A stretch of DNA of 64,000 bases, from assembly GCA_963792855.1 (NCBI GenBank), contig CAWBXZ010000018.1:434001-498000 (forward strand). The letters run 5' to 3'. This stretch comes from SG8-40 sp963792855. GTDB taxonomy: Bacteria; Pseudomonadota; Gammaproteobacteria; Burkholderiales; Eutrophovitaceae. The position numbers were made by a program, and so were the translations under genes. Below the pieces are notes generated by a model. It saw only the letters and a program-made list of their open reading frames with translations. It did no database searches and was not told the DNA's origin. Below, in pieces: positions 42,558 through 51,587 of the stretch (positions are counted from its first letter, which is position 1; each line of letters opens with the position of its first letter).

Positions 42558-43459
42558 GAATTGCAATGCTGGCCCGGAACCCGAAGCTGTACTCGCATCG
42601 GCGGCTGGTTGAAACGGCCGAGGCGCGCGGTCACGAAATCGAGGTGATCAATACGCTGGGGGTTTACATCAACGTTGCATCCCACCGGCCGGAAATGCAT
42701 TACAAAGGAAAGATCCTGGAAGGATTCGATGCTGTCATTCCGCGAATTGGCGCCTCGATCACATTCTTTGGTACCGCCGTGTTGCGCCAATTCGAAGTGA
42801 TGGGCGTGTATCCACTGAACGAGTCGGTGTCCATCAGCCGCTCGCGCGACAAACTGCGCAGCCTGCAACTGCTTGCGCGTCGCGGGATCGGCCTGCCGGT
42901 GACCGTCTTCGCCCATGCCACCAGCCAGGCAGAAGACATTCTGGATATGCTGGGCGGGGCACCGGTGATCATCAAATTACTGGAGGGCACACAGGGAATC
43001 GGCGTCGTGCTTGGCGAGACACCGGGCGCAGCGAAGAGCATGATCCAGGCATTCGGTGGTCTGAAGGCGAACATCATGGTTCAGGAATTCGTCAAGGAAG
43101 CAGGTGGAAGCGACATCAGGTGCCTGGTCGTGGGCGACCGAGTCGTCGCTTCGATGATGAGATCGGGCGCGGAGGGCGACTTCCGCTCCAACCTGCACCG
43201 GGGCGGAAAGGCGCAGCCGATCAGGATTACGCCGGAGGAGCGATCTACCGCCGTGCGTGCCGCGAGTATCATGGGCCTGAATGTGTGCGGCGTGGATATG
43301 CTGCGCTCGAACCACGGACCGGTAGTGATGGAGGTCAATTCGTCACCGGGCCTGGAAGGCGTGGAGAAGGCGACGGGAATCGATGTTGCGGGAAAGATCA
43401 TCGAGTTCCTGGAGAAGAATGCAAAGCCATACCGGACGAGGACGCGAGGGCGTGGCTGA
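42554..43459 (+). CDS. rimK: Ribosomal protein S6 modification protein RimK (alpha-L-glutamate ligase)
   Basis: RimK adds glutamate residues to the C-terminus of ribosomal protein S6. The 301-residue ATP-grasp enzyme has an N-terminal pre-ATP domain (RIAMLARNPKLYSHRRLVE), an ATP-binding IIKLLEGTQGIGVVLGET and the metal-binding VVMEVNSSPGLEGVEKATG. Length and motifs match E. coli RimK closely. Its start lies inside the rimB stop and its end overlaps or abuts the next gene, so all three are one coupled operon. This arrangement supports a tailing and untailing role; a third enzyme follows. Confidence 0.92.
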   Translation: MRIAMLARNPKLYSHRRLVETAEARGHEIEVINTLGVYINVASHRPEMHYKGKILEGFDAVIPRIGASITFFGTAVLRQFEVMGVYPLNESVSISRSRDKLRSLQLLARRGIGLPVTVFAHATSQAEDILDMLGGAPVIIKLLEGTQGIGVVLGETPGAAKSMIQAFGGLKANIMVQEFVKEAGGSDIRCLVVGDRVVASMMRSGAEGDFRSNLHRGGKAQPIRITPEERSTAVRAASIMGLNVCGVDMLRSNHGPVVMEVNSSPGLEGVEKATGIDVAGKIIEFLEKNAKPYRTRTRGRG

Positions 43460-43466
43460 GCCGGGA

Positions 43467-44516
43467 ATGAAAGCGTTTTCGATTGGCGGTATTGAGGTAA
43501 AAGCCGGAGAGCGCCGGCTTATCGAATTGCCGGTCACGGACTTGTCGACCAATACTCCGGTGTCGATGCCGGTGCAGGTGATCTGCGGAAAGCGTCCGGG
43601 CCCGACGCTGCTGGTCTGCGCCGCCATTCACGGCGATGAAATTTCCGGCGTGGAGATCATCCGTCGGGTACTGAAGCTGAGCGCGCTGCGCCGGCTGCAC
43701 GGCACACTGGTCGCGGTACCGATTGTCAACCTGTTCGGGTTTATATCGCAGTCACGGTATTTGCCGGACCGGCGCGACCTGAACCGCTCGTTCCCCGGCT
43801 CCCCGCAGGGGTCTCTGGCCTCCCGGATCGCGCACCTGTTCCTGGACGAGGTGGTCGCGAAATGTACCCACGGCATCGATTTGCATACCGGCGCCATTCA
43901 TCGTGGCAATTATCCGCAAGTGCGTGCCAATCTGGAGGATCCGGAGGCGGCGCGCATGGCCATGAACTTCGGCGTGCCGGTGGTGATCAATGCGTCGTTG
44001 CGCGAGGGCAGCCTGCGTCAAGCGGCGAAGGGACATGGCGTGCCGCTGATTGTGTACGAAGCAGGCGAAGCGTTACGGTTCGATGAAATGTCGATTCGTG
44101 CCGGCGTCAAGGGCATCATGCGCGTGATGCGAGGCCTGGGAATGCTTCATGTCGTCAGGGGCGGTGGAAAATCACTTGCGCCGATTATTGCCCGGTCAAC
44201 GACCTGGCTGCGCTCGCCGGCCAGCGGCATTCTGCGAGCGAGCGTCGTGCTGGGTGCGCAGGTTCGCGCAGGTGCGAGCCTGGCCCGTATTGCCAATGCC
44301 TTCGGAGATGACGAGGTAGTGCTCAAGTCGCCCTGGAACGGCATCGTTATCGGCCGCACGAACCTGCCCCTGGTTTACGAAGGCGATGCGTTGTTTCATA
44401 TCGCCCGGGTTGAAGGCACACAGGTCGTGGCCGAGACCCTGGACGCGTTCTCGCCTGAAGAGGCTTACGCTGAAGGCCTGACGGCCGAACTGGCCGGCGA
44501 GCCCCTGATTTCCTGA
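43467..44516 (+). CDS. Succinylglutamate desuccinylase/aspartoacylase (AstE/AspA) family protein
   Basis: This 349-residue zinc carboxypeptidase-fold protein has the metal motif AAIHGDEISGVEII (His and Glu) and a third ligand in HGIDLHTGAIHRGNYPQ. The conserved RDLNRSFPGSPQGS is typical. The C-terminal beta-rich domain (LRASVVLGAQVRAGASLARI) is also seen in the family. It removes an acyl group or amino acid from an N-acyl or peptide substrate. As the third gene of a rimB-rimK operon it may act on glutamate-linked products. The GTG at 43452, overlapping rimK, is an alternative start to the ATG at 43467. Confidence 0.85.
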   Translation: MKAFSIGGIEVKAGERRLIELPVTDLSTNTPVSMPVQVICGKRPGPTLLVCAAIHGDEISGVEIIRRVLKLSALRRLHGTLVAVPIVNLFGFISQSRYLPDRRDLNRSFPGSPQGSLASRIAHLFLDEVVAKCTHGIDLHTGAIHRGNYPQVRANLEDPEAARMAMNFGVPVVINASLREGSLRQAAKGHGVPLIVYEAGEALRFDEMSIRAGVKGIMRVMRGLGMLHVVRGGGKSLAPIIARSTTWLRSPASGILRASVVLGAQVRAGASLARIANAFGDDEVVLKSPWNGIVIGRTNLPLVYEGDALFHIARVEGTQVVAETLDAFSPEEAYAEGLTAELAGEPLIS

Positions 44517-44591
44517 GAGCCAACGATATTTTGTTTGGGATTGCGCGTCGCGTGCACCGCCGGCTATTGCCGGTGTTGAATGCCGTCGTCG

Positions 44592-45575
44592 CTAGCCGTT
44601 AGGCCGTAACTGAATCTTTCCGCCGCGCGATTCGCGTTTCGCGTGCGCCATGGCTTCGGCAATGTGCTCCAGGGGGTAGCTTGCCTCGATGTCGACGTGG
44701 ATGGTGCCGTCGATCAGGCGTTGCGCGAGTTGTGCGTACATCGTCTGGATTTCGCCAAACTGCATGCCGCGCATCAGTTTGGCCAACCAGAAGCCGGTCA
44801 GGGTAATGTCGCGGAATACGAAATTGAATGCGTTGATCTCGCATGGCTGGCCGGAAAGCAAGCCATAGTTGACGACTGTGCCACCTTCGCCGACGCAGTC
44901 GGTCAGCCGGCCGATGGCGGAACCGCCAACGGCGTCGATGCCAAGCTTGATCTGCGCGCCGCCGGTTTCCTTTGCGACACGTTGTGCGAGGTCGGGGCCG
45001 TCGACCACGACAACGTCGGCCCCAAGTTTCTTCAATGGCTCGATTAACTCCGCGCGGCGAACGATGTTGACGGTGTGAATGCCCTCGGCGTGCGCGAGTC
45101 CGATCAGGTCGACGCCGACGCCGGAATTGGCAGCGTCCTGTATCACCCAGTCGCCTTTTGACAGCGTGACGTAGCTGGCCAGCATGAGATGGGCCGTCGC
45201 GACGTTGACTTTCAGCATGGCTGCCTGCGAAAGGTCGACGTCCGCTGGCAAGCGCACGAATGCTTCCGCCTTGTCTCGAATCTGTTGCACCCAGTTGGTG
45301 CGGCCCAGGCTCATCACCTTGTCACCGACCTTCAGGCCGGTCACATTCGGGCCAACGGCCACCACGGTTCCGGCGCCTTCGATACCGACTGCGCAAGGCG
45401 TTTCGGGGACGGTCGCATAATTGCCCTCGATCATGAGAATGTCGGCCGGATTAATGGAGCATGCGACGATATCGACCAGTACTTCTCCCTTGCCGGGGGC
45501 GCCGGGATCGCTGACATCGATGCATTTGACTGTTTTTTCGGCCGCGCCGACTGCGGTGAGCTGTGCTGATTTCAT
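44592..45575 (-). CDS. Medium-chain dehydrogenase/reductase, MECR-like enoyl reductase
   Basis: This 327-residue protein is an NADPH-dependent MDR enzyme without zinc-binding cysteines. It has an N-terminal GroES-like domain (CSINPADILMIEGNY near 40, then VGIEGAGTVVAVGPNVTGL) and a Rossmann domain (WVIQDAANSGVGVDLIGLA near 145). The stretch LKVNVATAHLMLASYVTLSKG resembles mitochondrial trans-2-enoyl-CoA reductase. It may reduce enoyl thioesters or quinones; the true substrate is unknown. I set the start at the ATG at 45575 because the upstream open frame is not conserved. Confidence 0.78.
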   Translation of the reverse strand: MKSAQLTAVGAAEKTVKCIDVSDPGAPGKGEVLVDIVACSINPADILMIEGNYATVPETPCAVGIEGAGTVVAVGPNVTGLKVGDKVMSLGRTNWVQQIRDKAEAFVRLPADVDLSQAAMLKVNVATAHLMLASYVTLSKGDWVIQDAANSGVGVDLIGLAHAEGIHTVNIVRRAELIEPLKKLGADVVVVDGPDLAQRVAKETGGAQIKLGIDAVGGSAIGRLTDCVGEGGTVVNYGLLSGQPCEINAFNFVFRDITLTGFWLAKLMRGMQFGEIQTMYAQLAQRLIDGTIHVDIEASYPLEHIAEAMAHAKRESRGGKIQLRPNG

Positions 45576-45864
45576 TCGATTTTTCCGTTTGAAGTTGAAC
45601 GTCGAGGCGGTGCGGTCGCCCGGGTGTGTAAGACCGGGTAAGGTCATGGGAGCGATCGTTACCGGCCAAGGAACCGATGACCACCTTTGTACTCGAAGGA
45701 GTGAAGCATACCCGGGTTCGGAAGATTTCGCGCATGGCAGGGTTTGCTGAACCCTCGTGTTAGTGAAAATTCCGTCCGGCAATTGGCCGCCACGCTCCCT
45801 GGAATGTCATGGGCTTGAAATTGTCCCGGCGTGGCGCAATATGAGCAAAAAGACAGGGTGATCC

Positions 45865-46149
45865 ATGCAACAAAGATATCAGCGTCGAGTCAGAATCACC
45901 GTTCGGGAGTTGCCGGGCGAAGTCGAGCCACCAGGCCTGCTGGCAAAAGTTTTTGCCGCCATGATTGGCGCGGTGGCGCTGGTGGTGGCATTCATGTTCT
46001 CGGTGGTGGCGCTGGCGGTCGTTTCGGTGATCATCGTGATCGCCGTCATTTACGTGTGGTGGAAAACTCGCGACCTGCGCCGGAATCTGCGAGAAAATCC
46101 TCCGGGTGGCCGTGTCATCGACGGTGACGCCATCAACGAACGCGACTGA
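45865..46149 (+). CDS. Small membrane protein, hypothetical
   Basis: This 94-residue protein has one or two closely packed membrane helices (AAMIGAVALVVAFMFSVVAL, then VSVIIVIAVIYVWW) between a basic N-terminus (MQQRYQRRVRITVREL) and a charged tail. The start is an ATG after GGGTGAT. I recognise no named family, but short two-helix proteins of this kind are frequent. It is isolated between a reductase and a dehydratase-like gene transcribed on the other strand. Confidence 0.65.
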   Translation: MQQRYQRRVRITVRELPGEVEPPGLLAKVFAAMIGAVALVVAFMFSVVALAVVSVIIVIAVIYVWWKTRDLRRNLRENPPGGRVIDGDAINERD

Positions 46150-46271
46150 ACGCACCTGTTTCCTGTCACTTGCGCTGCCGCTGGGTGGTGCCCGCCGGAT
46201 ATTGTGCCGTGTAGTGCTGTTTCTGCAAGGGCAGGGATTTGTCGCGGCACGCGGCCGCTCGTAATGCCTCC

Positions 46272-47399
46272 TTATCTTGCGGCGGTGTAACGCGCTATTT
46301 TTTCCTCGTCGAGTTCGACACCCAGCCCCGGTTCTTGCGGCAACGCCATGCACCCGTCTGATGAGTCCAGTTTGACCGGTTCGGCGAGATACCACTGGAA
46401 AAAGTCGCTGCTGAAGCCGGCCGGATCGTGAAAGACCTCGACATAGGGGCAGTTTGGAATCGCTGCACACAGGTGCAGATGGGCGATGAAGCCGAGACCG
46501 CCGCCGCCGTGATGCGGGGCGCACAGCTTATGGTGCATTTCGGCATAGGCACACGCCTTGCGAAGCTGAGACATCGTTTCACCGACCATTGCTTCGGGCT
46601 GTAACACGTCATAACAGCCGCGGTCGATGAGCCAGCGGTATTCGTGCAATCCGGTGTTGTTCTCGCCGCCGGCGATGAGAAGTTCGACCGCATCGGCCAG
46701 CCGGGCCAGACCTTCAAAATCGTAGCGCCCGAGTGGTTCCTCCAGCCAGTACACGCCAAGGCGTTGCAGCTCGCGGGCGGTTTGCAGTGCGCGTTCGTAA
46801 CGCCACACGGGACCTTCGTCCGGTTGCAGCGTGCCGGGTTGCTGCGCCTGGTTTGCATCGACCATTAACGTGAACTCGCGGCCGGTGGCGAGGCGTACGG
46901 CTTCGACCTGCGCAATGTCCTGTTCGATAGTCTGTTCGTGGATGCGCAGTTTTGCTGCCCTCCAGCCCTGTTCTCGCACGTGTAGCACGTCGTCAGCACG
47001 CTGTTGCGGACGGCCTACTTCGATGAAGGATGCATAGGCGGGCATGCGATCGCGAAATCCCCCCCAGAGTTTGTACAAAGGCTGGCCGCAGGCTTTGCCG
47101 ATGATGTCCCAAAGTGCGATCTCGACACCCCAGCCGGTGCCTGCGTTGCGAAAAACGCGCGCATGCTGCTCCAACGCGAACGGGTCGGTGCCAACGAGCT
47201 GTGGCTTGATCCAGGATTCAATCAGCGGCGAGACCGTGTAACCGGGTGAACCGATTCCCGTAATGCCTTCATCGGTCAGCACCTTCACGATGGTACCGCC
47301 CCAGCGTTGCCATTCACCGCCCGGCGTCCATGCCGGCTTCATCGGCCGGTCCAGTTGCGGGCCATCGAGTTGCAGAACCTGGATGTCGGTGATCTTCAT
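46272..47399 (-). CDS. Mandelate racemase/muconate lactonizing enzyme family protein
   Basis: This 375-residue enolase-superfamily enzyme removes a proton alpha to a carboxylate with magnesium. The capping domain precedes a barrel carrying AAKLRIHE (catalytic Lys), TLMVDANQAQQ, VYWLEEPLGRYD and LIAGGENN (three metal ligands), and VLQPEAMVG (base region). HHGGGGLGFIAHLHLCA sits near the end. The pattern fits a sugar-acid dehydratase or racemase; the substrate is not clear. The ATG at 47399 gives the expected length. Together with a serine hydrolase that starts divergently 166 bases away, it may form a pathway unit. Confidence 0.82.
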   Translation of the reverse strand: MKITDIQVLQLDGPQLDRPMKPAWTPGGEWQRWGGTIVKVLTDEGITGIGSPGYTVSPLIESWIKPQLVGTDPFALEQHARVFRNAGTGWGVEIALWDIIGKACGQPLYKLWGGFRDRMPAYASFIEVGRPQQRADDVLHVREQGWRAAKLRIHEQTIEQDIAQVEAVRLATGREFTLMVDANQAQQPGTLQPDEGPVWRYERALQTARELQRLGVYWLEEPLGRYDFEGLARLADAVELLIAGGENNTGLHEYRWLIDRGCYDVLQPEAMVGETMSQLRKACAYAEMHHKLCAPHHGGGGLGFIAHLHLCAAIPNCPYVEVFHDPAGFSSDFFQWYLAEPVKLDSSDGCMALPQEPGLGVELDEEKIARYTAAR

Positions 47400-47565
47400 C
47401 GGTCTCTGTCCCTTTCGCACTGCGCACTCATCGTGTTGCGCTCTCATCGTATTGCGTCGATTGCCTGTTTAGCGGATATTCACCCGAAACGCCGCGTGCC
47501 GCAATGCGAGTGCGCGGCGGCTTGCGGCGTTTCTGCGGAAAGCGAAATTTGTTGAAGGCAACACG

Positions 47566-48618
47566 ATGAATCGGGGTGATCTGGAACAGGCCATTGCGTT
47601 TGCTGTTGCGCACGAGACGGCGTGGAGTCGCGACACCGGCGGCTCGTGGGGAATTCATCTGGAAGACCCGCCGCCGTGGAACCGATTGCTGGGGCCGGTT
47701 CACGCGCGCGGCCCCGTATCCGGCACGATTGTCGTCGACGGCGACACCGTGTTGTCCTGGGGCGAGCCGGCGCGGGCCGATTTGACGTTCAGCGTGGCGA
47801 AAACCTATCTGGCACTGCTGGCAGGTGTTGCCCATGATCGTGGATTGCTTCCCGATGTCAACGAGGTTGTGCGCGAGCGAGTGCCCGGAATCGGATTTGA
47901 CGAAGGCCGCAACGCCGAAGTGACGTGGGAACATTTGCTGCAACAAACCAGCGAGTGGGAGGGCGAGTGCTTTGGCTTGCCCGATCAGGTTGATCGCTAC
48001 CGGGTGCTGCCGTTTCAGGGTGGTGCGGCAACCGGCAAGAAAGGCGATGCGCGGCCGCTGCAAGCTCCCGGAACTTTCTGGGAATACAACGATGTGCGTA
48101 TCAATCAGTTGTCTCTGGCCTTGCTGCATCTGTTTGATCGACCGCTTCCGGAGGTGTTCGCACAGGCCATCATGGAGCCCATAGGTGCGAGCGAGGGCTG
48201 GCGCTGGGAAGGTTACGACAACGCCTGGTTCGAACTCAATGGACGGCGTGTGCAGTCGGTGCCCGGCGGCAGCCACTGGGGAGGCGGCGTATCGATCAGC
48301 AGCTTCGACCAGGCGTTGGTCGGCCAGTTGCTGTTGAATGCGGGCAGAGCGAGCGGCAGGCAGGTCGTTTCCGCCGGCTGGATCGCGCGCATGTGCGCGC
48401 CTTGTGCGATTGCACCGTTCTATGGCTATCTTGTCTGGCGCAACCACCAACGGCGGATGTTTCCCTCCGTTCCGGAAAGCAGTCTGTTTGCGATCGGAGC
48501 CGGTGGTTCGTTTACCTGGATTGAACCCGAACGAAGAATGGTATTGATCGTGCGCTGGATTGACGCAACGGTGGCGGATGCTTTTTTTGGGCGTGTCCTT
48601 CGGGCCCTGGACGGATGA
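47566..48618 (+). CDS. Serine hydrolase, beta-lactamase/class C esterase-like
   Basis: This 350-residue protein has the Ser-x-x-Lys motif SVAK at residues 76-79, a Tyr motif in TFWEYNDVRINQL and a late GGSFTWIEP element that may act as the third motif. There is no signal peptide, so it is an intracellular esterase or peptidase of the penicillin-binding-protein fold. The ATG at 47566 is chosen. It is divergent from the enolase-superfamily gene. Substrate unknown; a role in cleaving an acylated sugar acid is only a guess from the neighbour. Confidence 0.8.
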   Translation: MNRGDLEQAIAFAVAHETAWSRDTGGSWGIHLEDPPPWNRLLGPVHARGPVSGTIVVDGDTVLSWGEPARADLTFSVAKTYLALLAGVAHDRGLLPDVNEVVRERVPGIGFDEGRNAEVTWEHLLQQTSEWEGECFGLPDQVDRYRVLPFQGGAATGKKGDARPLQAPGTFWEYNDVRINQLSLALLHLFDRPLPEVFAQAIMEPIGASEGWRWEGYDNAWFELNGRRVQSVPGGSHWGGGVSISSFDQALVGQLLLNAGRASGRQVVSAGWIARMCAPCAIAPFYGYLVWRNHQRRMFPSVPESSLFAIGAGGSFTWIEPERRMVLIVRWIDATVADAFFGRVLRALDG

Positions 48619-48687
48619 AGCGGTCGCAGTAGCAGTGATCAGATGGTGGGCTGCGGGGGCAAGCGCATCTTCTGCAAGGGCGCGAAC

Positions 48688-48714
48688 AAAAAGGGCCGGC
48701 GATGATGCCGGCCC
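48688..48714 (-). terminator. Intrinsic terminator of the SRPBCC gene
   Basis: A perfect GGGCCGGC/GCCGGCCC hairpin with a GATGAT loop is followed on the minus strand by a T-run (A residues at 48688-48692 on the plus strand). It sits 53 bases beyond the minus-strand SRPBCC stop and between convergent genes. Confidence 0.88.
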
Positions 48715-48766
48715 TCCGTGGTTCTGCAGCTGCCTGAAGTGTGTACCCTGGCAGCGTGGCAATGCG

Positions 48767-49276
48767 TCAATACGCCGTCATCGCCCTGACTTGTTCCAGT
48801 CCGGTCTTGTAGACGCCATTGATAAACGCGATGACTTCATCGTCTGACATCTCGCCATTTGAATTGTTCTGGTATGCGCTGACCCAGGTGATGTCGACCA
48901 CGCCGGGTTCGAGCTGCATGACGGTCATGGTTGACTCGTAATTCTTGACCGGAAGCGGAGCCGGGTCGATCACCTGATAGGTATAGGTGCGCTTCTGGGC
49001 ATCCCATTCGATCAACACTTCATCGAAGCTTGGCCCGTCCTTGATGGTCAGGGTGCGGATGGCACCCACTTCGTTATTGGTTCCGGACTTGATGTCTGCT
49101 GCCGAGAATACCGGAAGCCAGTTTTCCAGACCGTCAAAATCCTTGACCACATCCCATACGCTTGATGCGGTCGAGTTGATACGTGCCGAGGCGTAGGAAT
49201 TAAGGGTGTTTTCGGCCTGAGCCGAGAGAGCCAGGATGGCAAAGCTTGCCAACGCGAGTTTCAGTAATGTCTTCAT
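48767..49276 (-). CDS. Exported SRPBCC-family protein
   Basis: This 169-residue protein has a signal peptide (LLKLALASFAILALSAQA, cleaved before ENTLNS) and a START/SRPBCC-like ligand-binding fold: INSTASSVWDVVKDFDGLEN WLPVF-type helix-grip start, then GAIRTLTIKDGPSFDEVLI and a C-terminal long helix DDEVIAFINGVYKTGLEQ. A hydrophobic cavity for a lipid, pigment or ring compound is typical. It has a strong ribosome site (GGAGAAC in the minus strand) and its own terminator. The ligand is unknown. Confidence 0.82.
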   Translation of the reverse strand: MKTLLKLALASFAILALSAQAENTLNSYASARINSTASSVWDVVKDFDGLENWLPVFSAADIKSGTNNEVGAIRTLTIKDGPSFDEVLIEWDAQKRTYTYQVIDPAPLPVKNYESTMTVMQLEPGVVDITWVSAYQNNSNGEMSDDEVIAFINGVYKTGLEQVRAMTAY

Positions 49277-49453
49277 GAGCGGGTTCTCCTCTTGGTTTGT
49301 ATTCTCGAAAAAACGTCATGCACCGATCCTGCACAATGCATTGCACAGTTACGTTGCCATACGTCGCACAGATTCCTCACCCATAATTCCGGGACAGCGG
49401 GGCAACGCGCGCCTGAAGCGGCCGTATCGGCAGACGGGTTATTTTACACGGCC

Positions 49454-50209
49454 CTAGCTTCCGCCGCGATGAACCTGGAACGGGCTGAACGACTGGTTCA
49501 CGGGCATCAGTTCGATGCGATTGATGTTCATATGGGGCGGCAGGCTGGCGATCCAGAGCAGGGTATCCGCGATATCCTCGCCGGTCATCGGGTTGGCGCC
49601 CTTATACAGCTTGTCGGAGGCTTCCTGGTTACCTTTGGTGCGGACCAGCGTGAATTCCGTCTCGGCCATTCCGGGTTCCACGCAGGTCACCCGGACGCCG
49701 GTGCCGTGAAGATCGGAGCGCAGCCCCAGCGAGAACTGAACGACGAACGCTTTTGTTCCCCCGTAGACGTTGCCGCCGGGATACGGATAACTCGCTGCCA
49801 CCGAGCTGATGTTGATGATTGCGCCTTTTCGTTTGATCAGGCCCGGCAGTAACTTGTGCGTCAAGGCAACCAGGGCGCGCACGTTGGTGTCGATCATGGT
49901 GTTCCACTGATCGAGATCGGCTTCCTGCGCGGGTGCGGTGCCGAGGGCGAGACCGGCATTATTGATCAGCAGGTCGACGTTCTTGAACGGGGCCGGCAGT
50001 TTCGCCAGGGCGCTGTCCATGGCGGCCGGATCGCAAATGTCGAAGGCGGCCGCATGGATCTTGTCGGCGCCGAGTTCCTCGACCAGTTTGTGCAGCCGCT
50101 CGGCACGGCGTCCGGTTGCAATGACGCGCCAGCCGGCGTTGGCAAAGCGCTGAACCGATGCCTTCCCGAATCCCGACGTCGCACCTGTAATCAATACTGT
50201 CTTTGGCAT
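49454..50209 (-). CDS. ydfG: YdfG-like NADP-dependent 3-hydroxy acid dehydrogenase
   Basis: This 251-residue SDR has TGATSGFGKASVQRF (about 8-22) followed by basic ATGRRAERL, indicating NADP(H). The catalytic residues are Ser in INISSVAASYPY and Tyr/Lys in GGNVYGGTKAFVVQFSL. The tail SLPPHMNINRIELMPVNQS is a hallmark of YdfG, which oxidises L-allo-threonine, serine and 3-hydroxypropionate and reduces malonic semialdehyde. It starts 41 bases downstream of glcF on the same strand, so a serine or glycerate link to the glycolate block is possible but not shown. Confidence 0.87.
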   Translation of the reverse strand: MPKTVLITGATSGFGKASVQRFANAGWRVIATGRRAERLHKLVEELGADKIHAAAFDICDPAAMDSALAKLPAPFKNVDLLINNAGLALGTAPAQEADLDQWNTMIDTNVRALVALTHKLLPGLIKRKGAIINISSVAASYPYPGGNVYGGTKAFVVQFSLGLRSDLHGTGVRVTCVEPGMAETEFTLVRTKGNQEASDKLYKGANPMTGEDIADTLLWIASLPPHMNINRIELMPVNQSFSPFQVHRGGS

Positions 50210-50249
50210 TGTTGTTCCTCCTGTTTGAGTGTCTTCGCCAGCAGCGCAA

Positions 50250-51497
50250 CTACACTGTCAAGCGTTCGTCCAGCAGCTCGATCCAGTGCCTGACCGGCAA
50301 TCCTGTTCCACCCTGGATGTGCGTCAGGCAACCGATGTTGGCCGTGGCGATGGCGACCGGTTGGCCGGACTCGAGTGCCGCTACCTTGTTTTCCAGCAGG
50401 CGCTTTGAAAGTGTTTCCTGAAGTATCGAGTACGTGCCTGCGGATCCGCAGCACAGGTGTGAGTCGGCCACGGTGGTCAGTTGGTAACCTGACATCTCCA
50501 GCAACGCTTCAACCTTGCCGCGAATTTGCTGACCGTGCTGCAGTGAACAAGGTGAGTGGAAGGCTACACGCGGCCTGATTCCGCCATCGAAAGCGGGCGC
50601 GGTGCCGAGAGCTTGGTCGAGCGCCTCGGTTTGCCCGCTCATGATTTCGCTGATGTCCCGGGAAAGTTCGGTGATGCGCTTTGCCTTGGCGGCGTAGGCC
50701 GGATCGTCGGCGAGCAGATGACCATACTCGGCAACCATGGTGCCGCAACCGCTGGCGGTCATCACGATGGCCTCGGCGCCTTCCTCGATAAACGGCCACC
50801 ACGCGTCGATATTGCGCCGCATGTAATCCAGTGCTTCGCGCTGCCGATTCAGGTGGAAGGTGACAGCGCCACAGCATGTGGCGGAGGGCGCCTTGACGAG
50901 AGAAATTCCGATTCGATCCAGCACCCGCGCCGCCGCGGCATTGATGTCGGGAGCAAGCACCGGTTGCACGCAGCCGTCCAGAACGAGCATCTTGCGTGCA
51001 TGCCGGGCAGACGGCCATGCCGTGTTGCGTGCGGTTGTCGCTGGGATTTTTCCGCGCAATGCGTCGGGCAAGAGCGGCCGGAACGCCTGGCCGAGTCTGA
51101 ACAGCGGTTTGAACAGGGTCTGATTCGGAATAATCTTGTTCAAAACGGCGCGCCTCGCGGCATCCGCAGGGGAGCGCTTGACGTGTTGTTCGACGATGCC
51201 ACGGCCGATGTCAACCAACCGGCCGTAGCGCACGCCGGACGGGCACGTGGTTTCGCAGGAACGGCACGTCAGGCAGCGATCCAGGTGCAGTTGCGTCTTC
51301 CCGGTGACGGCGTTGCCTTCCAGAACTTCCTTTATCAGGTAAATCCGTCCGCGCGGGCTGTCCAGTTCGTCTCCGAGCAACTGGTAGGTAGGGCAGGTGG
51401 CGGTGCAAAAGCCGCAATGCACGCAGGCGCGCAGGATGTCGTTGGCTTCCTTGCCTTCGGGTGTATTTCGAATCGATTCGGCGAGATTGGTTTTCAT
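50250..51497 (-). CDS. glcF: Glycolate oxidase iron-sulfur subunit GlcF
   Basis: GlcF is the iron-sulfur subunit of the membrane-linked glycolate oxidase. The 415-residue protein carries two 4Fe-4S motifs, CVHCGFCTATCP (about 25-36) and CLTCRSCETTCP (about 75-86), and two CCG-type motifs, SATCCGAVTFH and HLCCGSAGTYS, each of the heterodisulfide reductase-like domain. These pass electrons to the quinone pool. The gene order on the minus strand is glcD, glcE, glcF with gaps of 247 and 90 bases. Glycolate becomes glyoxylate, which is the entry compound for the enzymes encoded further right. Confidence 0.93.
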   Translation of the reverse strand: MKTNLAESIRNTPEGKEANDILRACVHCGFCTATCPTYQLLGDELDSPRGRIYLIKEVLEGNAVTGKTQLHLDRCLTCRSCETTCPSGVRYGRLVDIGRGIVEQHVKRSPADAARRAVLNKIIPNQTLFKPLFRLGQAFRPLLPDALRGKIPATTARNTAWPSARHARKMLVLDGCVQPVLAPDINAAAARVLDRIGISLVKAPSATCCGAVTFHLNRQREALDYMRRNIDAWWPFIEEGAEAIVMTASGCGTMVAEYGHLLADDPAYAAKAKRITELSRDISEIMSGQTEALDQALGTAPAFDGGIRPRVAFHSPCSLQHGQQIRGKVEALLEMSGYQLTTVADSHLCCGSAGTYSILQETLSKRLLENKVAALESGQPVAIATANIGCLTHIQGGTGLPVRHWIELLDERLTV

Positions 51498-51587
51498 TGT
51501 CTCTGTTCGGGTAGGACAGGGCGTTGGTGGCAGCCAGCCCGTCTGTATGTCAGGATCATGCGTCAGGTCCGCGGCTGTGACGCGGCA

